Below are positions 50,982 through 62,406 of a stretch of 64,000 bases of DNA, in pieces. The number at the start of each line of letters is the position of its first letter. The stretch's first letter is position 1. The stretch spans positions 2,228,001 to 2,292,000 of the forward strand of contig AP019701.1 in assembly GCA_006738865.1 (NCBI GenBank), read 5' to 3'. The stretch comes from Allostella sp. ATCC 35155. Lineage in GTDB: Bacteria; Pseudomonadota; Alphaproteobacteria; ATCC43930; Allostellaceae. Below the pieces are notes generated by a model. It ran no database searches and was not told the origin of the DNA. It saw nothing but the letters and a program-made list of their open reading frames with translations. A program made the position numbers and the translations under genes.

Positions 50982-51245
50982 CTGGCGCTCGCGCTCCTCG
51001 CGCGCTTCCTACCCGACATGCCGAAGATCCTGTCCAGCTCGCGGATGCAGATCCACAAGGAGTTGGAGGAGGCGTCCCGCGTCTGCGGCCGCGGCACGCA
51101 GCAGACCATCCTGCGCATCGCGCTGCCGGTCGTCCGGCCCGATGTCGTCGCCGGCATGACGCAGATCTTCATCCTGGCGATCCGGGAACCGGGGCTGTCG
51201 AGCCTGCTGTCGCGCACGGTCTCGGGGGTGGTCGCGCGGTCGTGA
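50982..51245 (+). pseudogene. Remnant of an iron(III)-type ABC transporter permease
   Basis: In one frame the sequence reads 'LALALLARFLPDMPKIL', 'QIHKELEEASRVCGRG' (the EAA loop that contacts the ATPase), 'LRIALPVVRPDVVAGMTQIF', 'ILAIREPGLSSLL', then a stop at 51243-51245. This is the C-terminal third of an FbpB-like permease without most of its membrane part or a real start. It lies in the 398-nt gap before the second tctC. The rest of the gap (51246-51337) holds only the ribosome site GGGAGGAG of tctC. Confidence 0.7.
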
Positions 51246-51337
51246 GCGGGGCGGCGACCGGGAAGAAGTTCCGGTCGCTTCGCCCGCGGCGAATCCTTAG
51301 TATCCGCGCCCAACGATAATACGATCGGGAGGAGACC

Positions 51338-52300
51338 ATGTTCGACCGCAGGACGATTCTGTCTGCTGCAATCGGCGTGCTGGCCAGCGCCGGCGTCGCC
51401 GTCGCGGACACCTATCCCTCGAAGCCGGTCACGTTCATCGTGCCGTGGCCCGCCGGCGGCTCCAGCGACCTGACGATGCGGGCGCTGTCCGACGCCGCCT
51501 CCAAGCATCTCGGACAGCCGATCGTGGTCGAGAACCGCGCCGGTGCCAGCGGCACCGCCGGCCCGGCCGTGATGGCGGCCTCGGCCAAGCCCGACGGCTA
51601 CACGATCGCGCAGATGCCGATCACCGTCTTCCGCCTGCCGCACATGGTGAAGACGGCCTTCGATCCGACCAAGGACTTCACCTACATCCTCAACGTCACG
51701 GGCTACACCTTCGGCGTCGTCGTCAAGGCCGATGCCAAGTGGAAGACCTTCGGCGAACTCGTCGCCGACGCCAAGGCGAACCCCGGCAAGATCAGCTACG
51801 GCACGCCGGGGGCGGGCACCTCGCTCCACATCACCATGGAACAGATCGCCGCCATGGCCGGCGCCAAGTTCATCCATGTCCCGTTCAAGGGCGGGGCCGA
51901 GACGAACGCCGCCGTCCTCGGCGGGCATGTCGCCGCGGTCGCTGATTCGACCGGCTGGGGCAGCCTCGTCGACGCCAAGGAACTGCGCCTCCTCGTGATC
52001 TGGGGCAAGGAGCGTTCCAAGCGCTGGCCGGACGTGCCGACCCTGAAGGAGGCCGGCTTCGACCTCGTCTCGAATTCGCCCTTCGGCATCGCCGGCCCCA
52101 AGGGGATGGACCCCAAGGTCGTCGCCAAGCTCCACGATGCCTTCAAGAAGGGCATGGCCGAGCCGTCCTATGCCGAGGCGATGAAGAAGTTCGACATGGA
52201 GCCCTTCTACATGTCGACGGGCGACTACGACCGCTACGCGCGGCAGACGATCGCCGAGCAGGCCAAGCTGGTCCAGATGCTCGGGCTGGTGAAGAAGTAG
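51338..52300 (+). CDS. Tripartite tricarboxylate transporter substrate-binding protein (TctC/Bug family), second system
   Basis: A 320-residue periplasmic binding protein. The signal peptide is about residues 1-22 (ending GVAVA), and the mature start 'YPSKPVTFIVPWPAGGSSDL' is the Bug hallmark, followed by 'VVENRAGASGTAGPAVM'. It has an excellent ribosome site (GGGAGGAG) 5-6 nt before the ATG. It heads a complete C-B-A set on the plus strand and follows the CoA-transferase/lyase pair. Confidence 0.94.
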   Translation: MFDRRTILSAAIGVLASAGVAVADTYPSKPVTFIVPWPAGGSSDLTMRALSDAASKHLGQPIVVENRAGASGTAGPAVMAASAKPDGYTIAQMPITVFRLPHMVKTAFDPTKDFTYILNVTGYTFGVVVKADAKWKTFGELVADAKANPGKISYGTPGAGTSLHITMEQIAAMAGAKFIHVPFKGGAETNAAVLGGHVAAVADSTGWGSLVDAKELRLLVIWGKERSKRWPDVPTLKEAGFDLVSNSPFGIAGPKGMDPKVVAKLHDAFKKGMAEPSYAEAMKKFDMEPFYMSTGDYDRYARQTIAEQAKLVQMLGLVKK

Positions 52301-52331
52301 GGGGCGTTCGCCCGCTGGCGAGGAAGCGCCA

Positions 52332-52784
52332 ATGAAGGCGGATCTGCCGAGCGGCATGCTGTGGCTCGGGATCGGGGTCTTCGTCGCGTACGAGGGCTAC
52401 GATCTCGGCCTCGGCGTGCCGAGCGACCCGGGCTCGGGCTTCGTGCTGTTCTGGGCCGGGCTGCTGATGGCGGGGCTGGCGCTGGTCCAACTGGCGGCCA
52501 GCGTCCGCGGCCATGGCGGTGGCCCCATCGCGGCCATGTGGCCGGGCCCCCTCTGGTGGAAGCCGGTCGCGGCGATCGTGGCGCTGGCGATCTACGGGAC
52601 CTTTCTGCTGCCCGTCGGCTTCCTGATCTCGACCGTCGTCTTCCTTCTCGTGCTGATGCTCGCCGTCGACCGCAACCCGCCGGCCGTCGCCGTTACGGTC
52701 GCGCTGGCGGCCACCATCATCGTCTATCTCGTCTTCGACCGCTGGCTCGGCGTCGGCCTGCCGCGCGGCATCTTCCATATCTGA
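52332..52784 (+). CDS. Tripartite tricarboxylate transporter small permease (TctB family), second system
   Basis: A 150-residue protein with four hydrophobic stretches, among them 'GMLWLGIGVFVAYEGYDLGL', 'VLFWAGLLMAGLALVQLAAS' and 'VGFLISTVVFLLVLMLAV'. It lies between tctC and tctA with short spacers (31 and 14 nt). The call rests on topology and position. Confidence 0.88.
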   Translation: MKADLPSGMLWLGIGVFVAYEGYDLGLGVPSDPGSGFVLFWAGLLMAGLALVQLAASVRGHGGGPIAAMWPGPLWWKPVAAIVALAIYGTFLLPVGFLISTVVFLLVLMLAVDRNPPAVAVTVALAATIIVYLVFDRWLGVGLPRGIFHI

Positions 52785-52798
52785 TCGGGTCGCCGGCG

Positions 52799-54304
52799 AT
52801 GGACCTGCTGCACAGCCTCTCGCTCGGCTTCCAGGTCGCCCTGGCCCCGACCAATCTGCTCTACTGCTTCACCGGCGTCTTCGTCGGCACCCTGATCGGG
52901 GTGCTGCCGGGAATCGGGCCGGTCGCGGCGATGTCCCTGCTACTGCCGGCGACCTTCGCGATCCCGCCGGAGTCGGCCATCATCCTGATGGCGGGGGTCT
53001 ATTACGGGTCGATGTATGGCGGCTCGACCACCGCCATCCTGGTCAACATCCCGGGCGAGGCGGCGTCGGTGGTGACCTGCCTCGACGGCTACCAGATGGC
53101 GCGGCAGGGGCGGGCCGGTGCGGCGCTCGGCATGGCGGCCATCGGCTCCTTCATCGCCGGCACGCTCGCCGTCCTCGGGCTGATGCTGGTGGCGCCGACG
53201 CTGGCCCGCTTCGCCATCCGCTTCGGGCCGGCCGAGTATTTCAGCCTGATGGTGCTGGGCCTCTCCATCCTCGCCTACCTGTCCCACGGCTCGCTGGTGA
53301 AGGCGCTGCTGATGGCGACCCTCGGGCTGGTGCTCGGGCTGGTCGGGCTCGACTCGATCACCGCCATTCCGCGGCTGACCTTCGACCGCCTGGAACTGGT
53401 CGACGGGCTGGGGCTGGTGCCGATCGTCATGGGCCTCTTCGGCGTCGCCGAGATCCTCGCCAACCTCGAGCAGGAGGTGAAGCGCGAGGTCTTCTCGCGC
53501 CGTGTGACCGGGCTCCTGCCGACCCGGGACGACTGGCGCCGCAGCGCCGCGCCGCTGGCGCGCGGCTCGCTCCTGGGCTTCGTGCTGGGCATCCTGCCGG
53601 GCGGCGGCGCCGTCATCTCGTCGTTTCTCTCGTACGGGCTCGAGAAGCGCCTGTCACGCACGCCGGAACGATTCGGGAAGGGGGCGATCGAGGGCGTGGC
53701 CGGTCCCGAGGCCGCCAACAACGCGGCCGCCGGCGGCGGCTTCATCCCGCTGATGACGCTGGGCATTCCGCCGAACGTCGTGATGGCCCTGCTGCTGGGC
53801 GCCTTCATCGTGCACGGGCTGCAGCCGGGGCCGCTGCTCATGACCCAGAAGCCGGACCTCTTCTGGGGCATCGTCGCCAGCATGTATATCGGCAACATCA
53901 TGCTGCTGATCCTGAACCTGCCGCTGATCGGCATGTGGGTGCAGGTGCTGCGCGTGCCCTACCGGATCCTGTTCCCGCTGATCCTCTTGTTCTGCGTCAT
54001 CGGCGTCTACACCGCCTCGGGGGCGATCTTCGACGTCTACCTGATGGTCGCGTTCGGCATCCTCGGCTGGCTGATGCGGCGCTTCGGCTACGAGCCGGCA
54101 CCGCTCGTGCTGGCCTTCGTGCTCGGCCCGATGCTGGAGAACAACCTGCGCAAGGCGCTGCTCCTGTCCCAGGGCGATTTCATGACCTTCGTCGAGCGGC
54201 CGATCTCCGCCACCTGCCTGGCGGTCGCGGCACTGCTCTTGCTTTCCCCGCTTCTGCCGAGCTTCGGCGCGCGACGTAATGCAATCGCGCTTGAGCAATC
54301 GTAG
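52799..54304 (+). CDS. Tripartite tricarboxylate transporter large permease (TctA family), second system
   Basis: The 501-residue permease shows 'GVFVGTLIGVLPGIGPVAAM', 'YGGSTTAILVNIPGEAASVV', 'GILPGGGAVISSFLSYGLE' and 'TLGIPPNVVMALLLGAFIVH'. These are the two conserved TctA half-domains; 12 or so membrane segments are expected. Length and motif order match the family. Together with the two genes upstream it forms a complete carboxylate importer whose substrate may feed the CoA-transferase and lyase. Confidence 0.94.
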   Translation: MDLLHSLSLGFQVALAPTNLLYCFTGVFVGTLIGVLPGIGPVAAMSLLLPATFAIPPESAIILMAGVYYGSMYGGSTTAILVNIPGEAASVVTCLDGYQMARQGRAGAALGMAAIGSFIAGTLAVLGLMLVAPTLARFAIRFGPAEYFSLMVLGLSILAYLSHGSLVKALLMATLGLVLGLVGLDSITAIPRLTFDRLELVDGLGLVPIVMGLFGVAEILANLEQEVKREVFSRRVTGLLPTRDDWRRSAAPLARGSLLGFVLGILPGGGAVISSFLSYGLEKRLSRTPERFGKGAIEGVAGPEAANNAAAGGGFIPLMTLGIPPNVVMALLLGAFIVHGLQPGPLLMTQKPDLFWGIVASMYIGNIMLLILNLPLIGMWVQVLRVPYRILFPLILLFCVIGVYTASGAIFDVYLMVAFGILGWLMRRFGYEPAPLVLAFVLGPMLENNLRKALLLSQGDFMTFVERPISATCLAVAALLLLSPLLPSFGARRNAIALEQS

Positions 54305-54484
54305 AAGTATCGCTAACCACCTACTCGTGAGGACGGGCGGAGGAGCGCGACCGTGAAGGCTGGTTCCAATCGCGAAAATTCCGGCAATATCAAGTTCGTC
54401 GCAGTGGCGGCTTCGGCTGCGGCGAAGGCCGGCGAGACCTACAGGAGCGGGGCGTACGACGGAGCCCCGGAAAGGGAGCCGGTG

Positions 54485-54907
54485 ATGACAATCCGGCCAG
54501 AGCTGCCACACGGCTACGTGCCATCGGAGCGCGAGCCGTTCATGGGGCCGCTGCAGCGGGAGTATTTTCGACAGAAGCTGCTGCGCTGGCGGGCCGACCT
54601 GCTCCGCGAATCGACAGAGACCCTTCAGCACCTGAAGGAGGACACGCTCTCGCAGCCGGACCTGACGGACCGGGCCTCGCTGGAGACCGACCGGTCGCTC
54701 GAACTGCGCACCCGCGACCGCGAGCGCAAGCTGATCGCCAAGATCGATGCCGCCCTGGAGCGGATCGAGGACGGTAGCTACGGCTATTGCGAGGAGACGA
54801 GCGAGCCGATCGCGCTGCGTCGGCTCGAGGCCCGTCCGATCGCTACGCTGAGCCTGGAGGCACAGGAGCGGCACGAACGGATGGAGCGGACCCACCGCGA
54901 CGATTGA
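54485..54907 (+). CDS. dksA: DksA-type RNA polymerase-binding regulator
   Basis: DksA binds the RNA polymerase secondary channel and works with ppGpp in the stringent response. The 140-residue core has the coiled coil with acidic tip ('REYFRQKLLRWRADLLREST', 'LTDRASLETDRSLELRTRDR') and ends in 'YGYCEETSEPIALRRLEARP'. Only one of the four zinc-finger cysteines is present, as in some cysteine-poor DksA forms. The ATG at 54485 has AAGGGAG 6 nt upstream. A GTG at 54353 with GGAGGAG upstream would add a 44-residue Ala-rich extension and cannot be excluded. Confidence 0.9.
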   Translation: MTIRPELPHGYVPSEREPFMGPLQREYFRQKLLRWRADLLRESTETLQHLKEDTLSQPDLTDRASLETDRSLELRTRDRERKLIAKIDAALERIEDGSYGYCEETSEPIALRRLEARPIATLSLEAQERHERMERTHRDD

Positions 54908-54912
54908 GCCGG

Positions 54913-54931
54913 CCGCGGGCGATGCCCGCGG
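54913..54931 (+). terminator. Terminator-like hairpin after dksA
   Basis: CCGCGGGC (54913-54920) and GCCCGCGG (54924-54931) form an 8-bp stem with a 3-nt loop, 5 nt past the dksA stop. It is followed by a pyrimidine-rich but not T-rich run. Confidence 0.5.
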
Positions 54932-54965
54932 TCCCTCCTTCCCGCACCAGTCGCGCGCTCCCGTG

Positions 54966-55024
54966 GTTCTCCGGCCATAGTGTCGGAGAACAGACAACGA
55001 ACATTCACCCTCGACGGGGGTGAA
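54966..55024. promoter_or_regulatory. Stacked dyad elements upstream of recA
   Basis: GTTCTCCG (54966-54973) and CGGAGAAC (54984-54991) form a perfect inverted repeat with a 10-nt spacer. TTCACCC (55004-55010) and GGGTGAA (55018-55024) form a second one with a 7-nt spacer. The SOS box lies between and shares GAAC with the first. They may be operators, or hairpins in the leader. Confidence 0.45.
54988..55002 (+). promoter_or_regulatory. SOS box (LexA site) of recA
   Basis: GAACAGACAACGAAC matches the alphaproteobacterial LexA consensus GAAC-N7-GAAC exactly. It lies 85 nt upstream of the recA ATG, where LexA repression is expected. Confidence 0.75.
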
Positions 55025-55087
55025 CAAAGGCAGTACATTCCCCTGCATTGCATCGCCTCGCCGGGCGTGGAATAAGGGGACCGGACT

Positions 55088-56158
<1,071 letters not shown>

Positions 56159-56193
56159 GCCGTCCGGCTCCGCCGCCTTCCGATCGGATCGGG

Positions 56194-56223
56194 GAGGGCC
56201 GGGGCCGAAGGGTCCCGGCCCTC
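56194..56223 (+). terminator. Hairpin terminator after recA
   Basis: GAGGGCCGGG (56194-56203) pairs with CCCGGCCCTC (56214-56223), a perfect 10-bp stem with a 10-nt loop, 36 nt past the recA stop. The following CGCTGTCTT is a weak U-tract. Confidence 0.6.
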
Positions 56224-56365
56224 GCTGTCTTCCGGCGCCCCCCAGGCCCGCGTTCTGGCGGGCGGGCGTTCTGGACAGCGTTTCCGGCACCCTCTAGAAG
56301 GTCCGGTCCGACATCGAGCCGGCGGGCGGATGCTCGCACGGCGGCAGGAGCGAGAGGTCCCCCGC

Positions 56366-59011
<2,646 letters not shown>

Positions 59012-59040
59012 CCAGGCGTCTCCGCTGGATCGAAAGAAAA

Positions 59041-59067
59041 AAGGGGCGGCCCCGCGGGCCGCCCCTT
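59041..59067. terminator. Bidirectional terminator between alaS and icd
   Basis: A perfect 12-bp stem (AAGGGGCGGCCC with GGGCCGCCCCTT) closes a 3-nt loop. On the minus strand it is followed by TTTTTTCTTT, a strong terminator for icd. On the plus strand a weaker TTCGCTTTC follows, serving alaS. Confidence 0.85.
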
Positions 59068-59094
59068 CGCTTTCGGGCCGGGCGTAGCGGCCGA

Positions 59095-60309
59095 TCAGGC
59101 CAGCGCGGCCTTGAGGTTCTGGTCGAGCTTGTCCAGGAACTGGTTGGTCGTCAGCCAGGGCTGGTTCGGCCCGATCAGCAGCGCCAGGTCCTTGGTCATG
59201 AAGCCGGCCTCGACGGTGTCGATGCAGACCTTCTCCAGCGTCTCGGCAAAGGTGGCCACCTCCGGCGTGCCGTCGAACTTGGCGCGATAGTAGAGGCCGC
59301 GGGTCCAGGCGAAGATCGACGCGATCGGGTTGGTCGAGGTCTCCTTGCCCTTCTGGAACTCGCGATAGTGGCGGGTGACCGTGCCGTGCGCCGCCTCGGC
59401 CTCGACGGTCTTGCCGTCCGGCGTCAGCAGCACCGAGGTCATCATGCCGAGCGAGCCGTAGCCCTGGGCAACCACGTCGCTCTGGACGTCGCCGTCATAG
59501 TTCTTGCACGCCCAGACGAAGCCGCCGGACCACTTCAGCGCGCTCGCCACCATGTCGTCGATCAGACGGTGCTCGTAGGTAAGCCCGGCTGCCTTGAACT
59601 TGTCGGCGAACTCGTTGTCGAACACCTCCTGGAAGACGTCCTTGAAGCGCCCGTCATAGGCCTTGAGGATGGTGTTCTTGGTCGACATGTAGACCGGATA
59701 TTTGCGCTCCAGCCCGTAGTTGAAGCAGGTGCGCGCGAAGGCCGCGATCGAATCGTCGAGGTTGTACATCGCCAGCGCCACGCCGGCGCCGGGGAACTTG
59801 AAGACCTCGAACTCCATCGGCTCGCCGCCGCCCTCCGGCTCGAACTTCATCGTCAGTCGGCCCTTGCCGGGGACGACGAAGTCGGTCGCGCGATACTGGT
59901 CGCCGAAGGCGTGGCGGCCGATGATGATCGGCTGGGTCCAGTTCGGCACGATGCGCGGCACGTTCTTGCAGATGATCGGCTCGCGGAAGATCGACCCGTC
60001 GAGGATGTTGCGGATGGTGCCGTTCGGCGACTTCCACATCTTCTTGAGGCCGAATTCGGCGACGCGCGCCTCGTCCGGGGTGATCGTCGCGCACTTGACC
60101 GCGACGCCGTACTTCTTGGTCGCCTCGGCAGAGTCGATCGTGATCTGATCGTTGGTCTCGTCGCGCTTCTGGACGCCGAGGTCGTAGTACTTGAGGTCGA
60201 TATCGAGGTACGGCAGGATCAGCTTGTCCTTGATCATCTGCCAGATGACACGGGTCATCTCGTCGCCGTCCATTTCGACGACGGGGTTCACGACCTTGAT
60301 CTTCTTCAC
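59095..60309 (-). CDS. icd: NADP-dependent isocitrate dehydrogenase
   Basis: The TCA-cycle enzyme decarboxylates isocitrate to 2-oxoglutarate. The 404-residue product is of the eukaryote-like dimeric type (about 400-410 residues): it begins '[20 protein letters not shown]' and shows '[20 protein letters not shown]', 'PGWTQPI'-type substrate residues as '[20 protein letters not shown]', and '[20 protein letters not shown]', then '[14 protein letters not shown]'. It is convergent with alaS and shares the terminator at 59041-59067. Confidence 0.97.
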   Translation of the reverse strand: MKKIKVVNPVVEMDGDEMTRVIWQMIKDKLILPYLDIDLKYYDLGVQKRDETNDQITIDSAEATKKYGVAVKCATITPDEARVAEFGLKKMWKSPNGTIRNILDGSIFREPIICKNVPRIVPNWTQPIIIGRHAFGDQYRATDFVVPGKGRLTMKFEPEGGGEPMEFEVFKFPGAGVALAMYNLDDSIAAFARTCFNYGLERKYPVYMSTKNTILKAYDGRFKDVFQEVFDNEFADKFKAAGLTYEHRLIDDMVASALKWSGGFVWACKNYDGDVQSDVVAQGYGSLGMMTSVLLTPDGKTVEAEAAHGTVTRHYREFQKGKETSTNPIASIFAWTRGLYYRAKFDGTPEVATFAETLEKVCIDTVEAGFMTKDLALLIGPNQPWLTTNQFLDKLDQNLKAALA

Positions 60310-60378
60310 GGGAGGGTCTCCGGACTTCGGAAAACGGGGCCGTTCCGCCCTGCGGCAGGGGCGGGCGGCAGCGGCCGC

Positions 60379-60406
60379 ACGATAGCACCTCGCGACCCGG
60401 AGGCAA
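60379..60406 (-). promoter_or_regulatory. Candidate promoter of icd
   Basis: On the minus strand a -35 TTGCCT (60401-60406) and a -10 TATCGT (60379-60384) are 16 nt apart, about 70 nt upstream of the icd ATG. Confidence 0.4.
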
Positions 60407-60429
60407 GCCTGCCGTGGCAGGCCGGGCCC

Positions 60430-61014
60430 CTATGCCCAGCGCTCCTTGAAGGCGAAGCGCGGGGACGGTGCCGCTTCGAGCTTGCCGAGCAGACCGTCCA
60501 CCGTCGGGTCGACCAGGAAGATGTCGCGGAGTGCGGCTGTCCCGTAGCCGTGGCGGATCGCATGGTCGACGAGGTGGAGGAGGGGCTGCCAGTAGCCCTC
60601 CACGTCGAGCAGGCCGATCGGCATCTCGTGCAGGCCGATCTGGCGCCAGGTCGCCATCTCCATCGTCTCGTCGAGCGTGCCGAGGGCGCCGGGCAGGACG
60701 GCGACCGCGTCCACGCGCTCGGCCATCCGGCGCTTGCGCTCGTGCATGTCGCCGACGACGACGAGTTCGGTCAGGCCGGTATGGGCGACTTCCGCGGCGA
60801 ACAGATGGGCCGGGATGATGCCGACGGCCCGCCCGCCCGCCGCCAGGCAGGCGTCGGCCACGATGCCCATCATGCCGACCCGGCCGCCGCCGAAGACGAG
60901 TTCGACGTTCCGCGCGGCCAGGGCCGCGCCCAACTCGCGCGCGGCGGCGCGATGGCTGGGGCGCGTTCCCGTACGGGCACCGCAATAGACGCAGAGCGAA
61001 CGGATGGCAGGCAT
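60430..61014 (-). CDS. LOG family protein (Rossmann-fold nucleotide-binding, TIGR00730-like)
   Basis: LOG-type enzymes release cytokinin bases from their nucleotides; bacterial relatives may act on AMP. The 194-residue protein begins 'RSLCVYCGARTG', with 'LVFGGGRVGMMGIVADACLA'. The second signature, normally PGGxGTxxE, reads PGALGTLDE here, with Gly replaced by Ala. The remaining catalytic 'ERKRRM' (as 'MHERKRRMAE') is intact. It is upstream of and same-strand as icd, 120 nt away. Confidence 0.88.
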   Translation of the reverse strand: MPAIRSLCVYCGARTGTRPSHRAAARELGAALAARNVELVFGGGRVGMMGIVADACLAAGGRAVGIIPAHLFAAEVAHTGLTELVVVGDMHERKRRMAERVDAVAVLPGALGTLDETMEMATWRQIGLHEMPIGLLDVEGYWQPLLHLVDHAIRHGYGTAALRDIFLVDPTVDGLLGKLEAAPSPRFAFKERWA

Positions 61015-61065
61015 GGATCGCGTAACGCACTCGTGATGGCCGCTTCCGTCGCATAGCCGTCGCGA

Positions 61066-61079
61066 TACCCTATAGGGTA
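61066..61079. promoter_or_regulatory. Perfect 14-bp palindrome upstream of the cytochrome c' gene
   Basis: TACCCTATAGGGTA is perfectly self-complementary and lies in the divergent region between the LOG gene and cytochrome c'. It includes a TATAGG -10-like core on both strands, so a repressor here could block both promoters. Confidence 0.45.
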
Positions 61080-61122
61080 GCGGCGTTGCGCCGGAGGGCG
61101 TGAAAAAGGGAGAAATAGAGAC

Positions 61123-61590
61123 ATGAGCATTCTGGGTCGAGGCTCGGTCTTCGCGATCGCAATGGTCGCGGTACTGGGGGCGGGGATTGCGGCGATGGCA
61201 CAGCAGCCGGCTGCCGTCATCGAGACGCGTCAGAAGGGCATGAAGGAACTGGGCGCGCAGATGAAGGCGATCGGTGACGCCGCCAAGGCGGGGGCGATCA
61301 CCAAGGAGGACGCGGTCGCGCGGTCGCGCAAGATCAACGAGATCGCGACACAGACAGCCACCTGGTTTCCCGCCGGAACCGGCGCCGAAGCCGGCGTGAA
61401 GACCGCGGCGCTGGCTGCGATCTGGGAGAAGCCGGCCGAGTACAAGGCGGCCGCCGACGCCTTTGCGGAGGCGGCGGCCAAGCTTCAGGTCGCCGCGGAG
61501 ACTGGCAACGCCGCGACGATCGCGGCCGCCCACGCCGAGGTCGGCAAGAGCTGCGGCGGCTGCCACCGGCCTTTCCGCCAGCGCAACTGA
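61123..61590 (+). CDS. Cytochrome c' (class II cytochrome c)
   Basis: Class II cytochromes c are four-helix periplasmic haem proteins linked to electron transfer and nitric oxide binding. The 155-residue precursor has a signal peptide (about residues 1-26, ending AMA) and one haem-binding site at the C-terminus, CGGCH in 'SCGGCHRPFR', as in class II. The helical mature part is rich in Ala and Lys. It is followed 82 nt later by a cytochrome b561 gene, its likely electron partner. Confidence 0.92.
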   Translation: MSILGRGSVFAIAMVAVLGAGIAAMAQQPAAVIETRQKGMKELGAQMKAIGDAAKAGAITKEDAVARSRKINEIATQTATWFPAGTGAEAGVKTAALAAIWEKPAEYKAAADAFAEAAAKLQVAAETGNAATIAAAHAEVGKSCGGCHRPFRQRN

Positions 61591-61672
61591 CGCCAGCCGG
61601 AACCGGCGCGACGACCGGCCGGGGCGGGTCCTGCCGCCCGCTCCGGCCGTCCTGGAACTTCGGGGAGCGACG

Positions 61673-62353
61673 ATGGCGCGCAGACCGGCCGGCGAGCGGG
61701 TGAAGGTGTGGGACGGGGCGGTGCGCCTCGTCCATTGGGGGATCGTGGCGACCTTCGCCGTGTCATGGTGGAGCATCGAGCAGGGGCGGATGGACATCCA
61801 TCTGCCTGCCGGCTACGTCATGCTGACGCTGGTGCTGTTCCGCATCGTCTGGGGCTTCGTCGGCAGCGACACCGCCCGCTTCTCGCGCTTCGTGCGGGGG
61901 CCGGCCGCGGTGTTCGGATATGCCCGCACGATTCTCGACCGCCGACACTCGCTCTGGATCGGCCACAACCCGCTGGGGGCGCTCAGCGTCGTCGTCCTGC
62001 TCGGGCTGTTGCTGGCACAGGTGCTGTCGGGGCTGGTCAGCGTCGATATCGACGCCATCGAGTCGGGGCCGCTCGCCCATCTCGTCTCGTTCGACGCCGG
62101 CCGACAGGCGGCCGGGTTGCACGGCCTCTTCTTCGACGGGTTGCAGATCGCGGCCGGGCTGCACCTTCTGGCCGTCGCGTACTACATGATCGTCAAGCGG
62201 ACCGACCTGATCGGGCCGATGATCACCGGTATCCGGCGCCTGCCGATCACCAATCGCCGCCCGGTTCGCATCGTCAGCCCCTGGATCGCCCTGGTGCTGT
62301 TCGCGGTGGTGGCCGGTGCCGTCTGGATTCTCGTGACGCATCCGCCGCGCTGA
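61673..62353 (+). CDS. Cytochrome b561 family membrane protein
   Basis: The 226-residue di-haem membrane protein has four or five helices. Haem-ligand histidines occur in 'VRLVHWGIVATF' (H21), 'GHNPLGALSVVVLLGLL', 'GLHGLFFDGLQIAAGLHLL'. The start ATG at 61673 has GGGGAG upstream. Pairing with the cytochrome c' gene suggests they exchange electrons between the quinone pool and the periplasm. The exact role is inferred. Confidence 0.9.
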   Translation: MARRPAGERVKVWDGAVRLVHWGIVATFAVSWWSIEQGRMDIHLPAGYVMLTLVLFRIVWGFVGSDTARFSRFVRGPAAVFGYARTILDRRHSLWIGHNPLGALSVVVLLGLLLAQVLSGLVSVDIDAIESGPLAHLVSFDAGRQAAGLHGLFFDGLQIAAGLHLLAVAYYMIVKRTDLIGPMITGIRRLPITNRRPVRIVSPWIALVLFAVVAGAVWILVTHPPR

Positions 62354-62406
62354 CAAGACCGGCGCTTGTTGCCGCCCATGTGGCGCGCGTATTACGTTCG
62401 CGTTCC

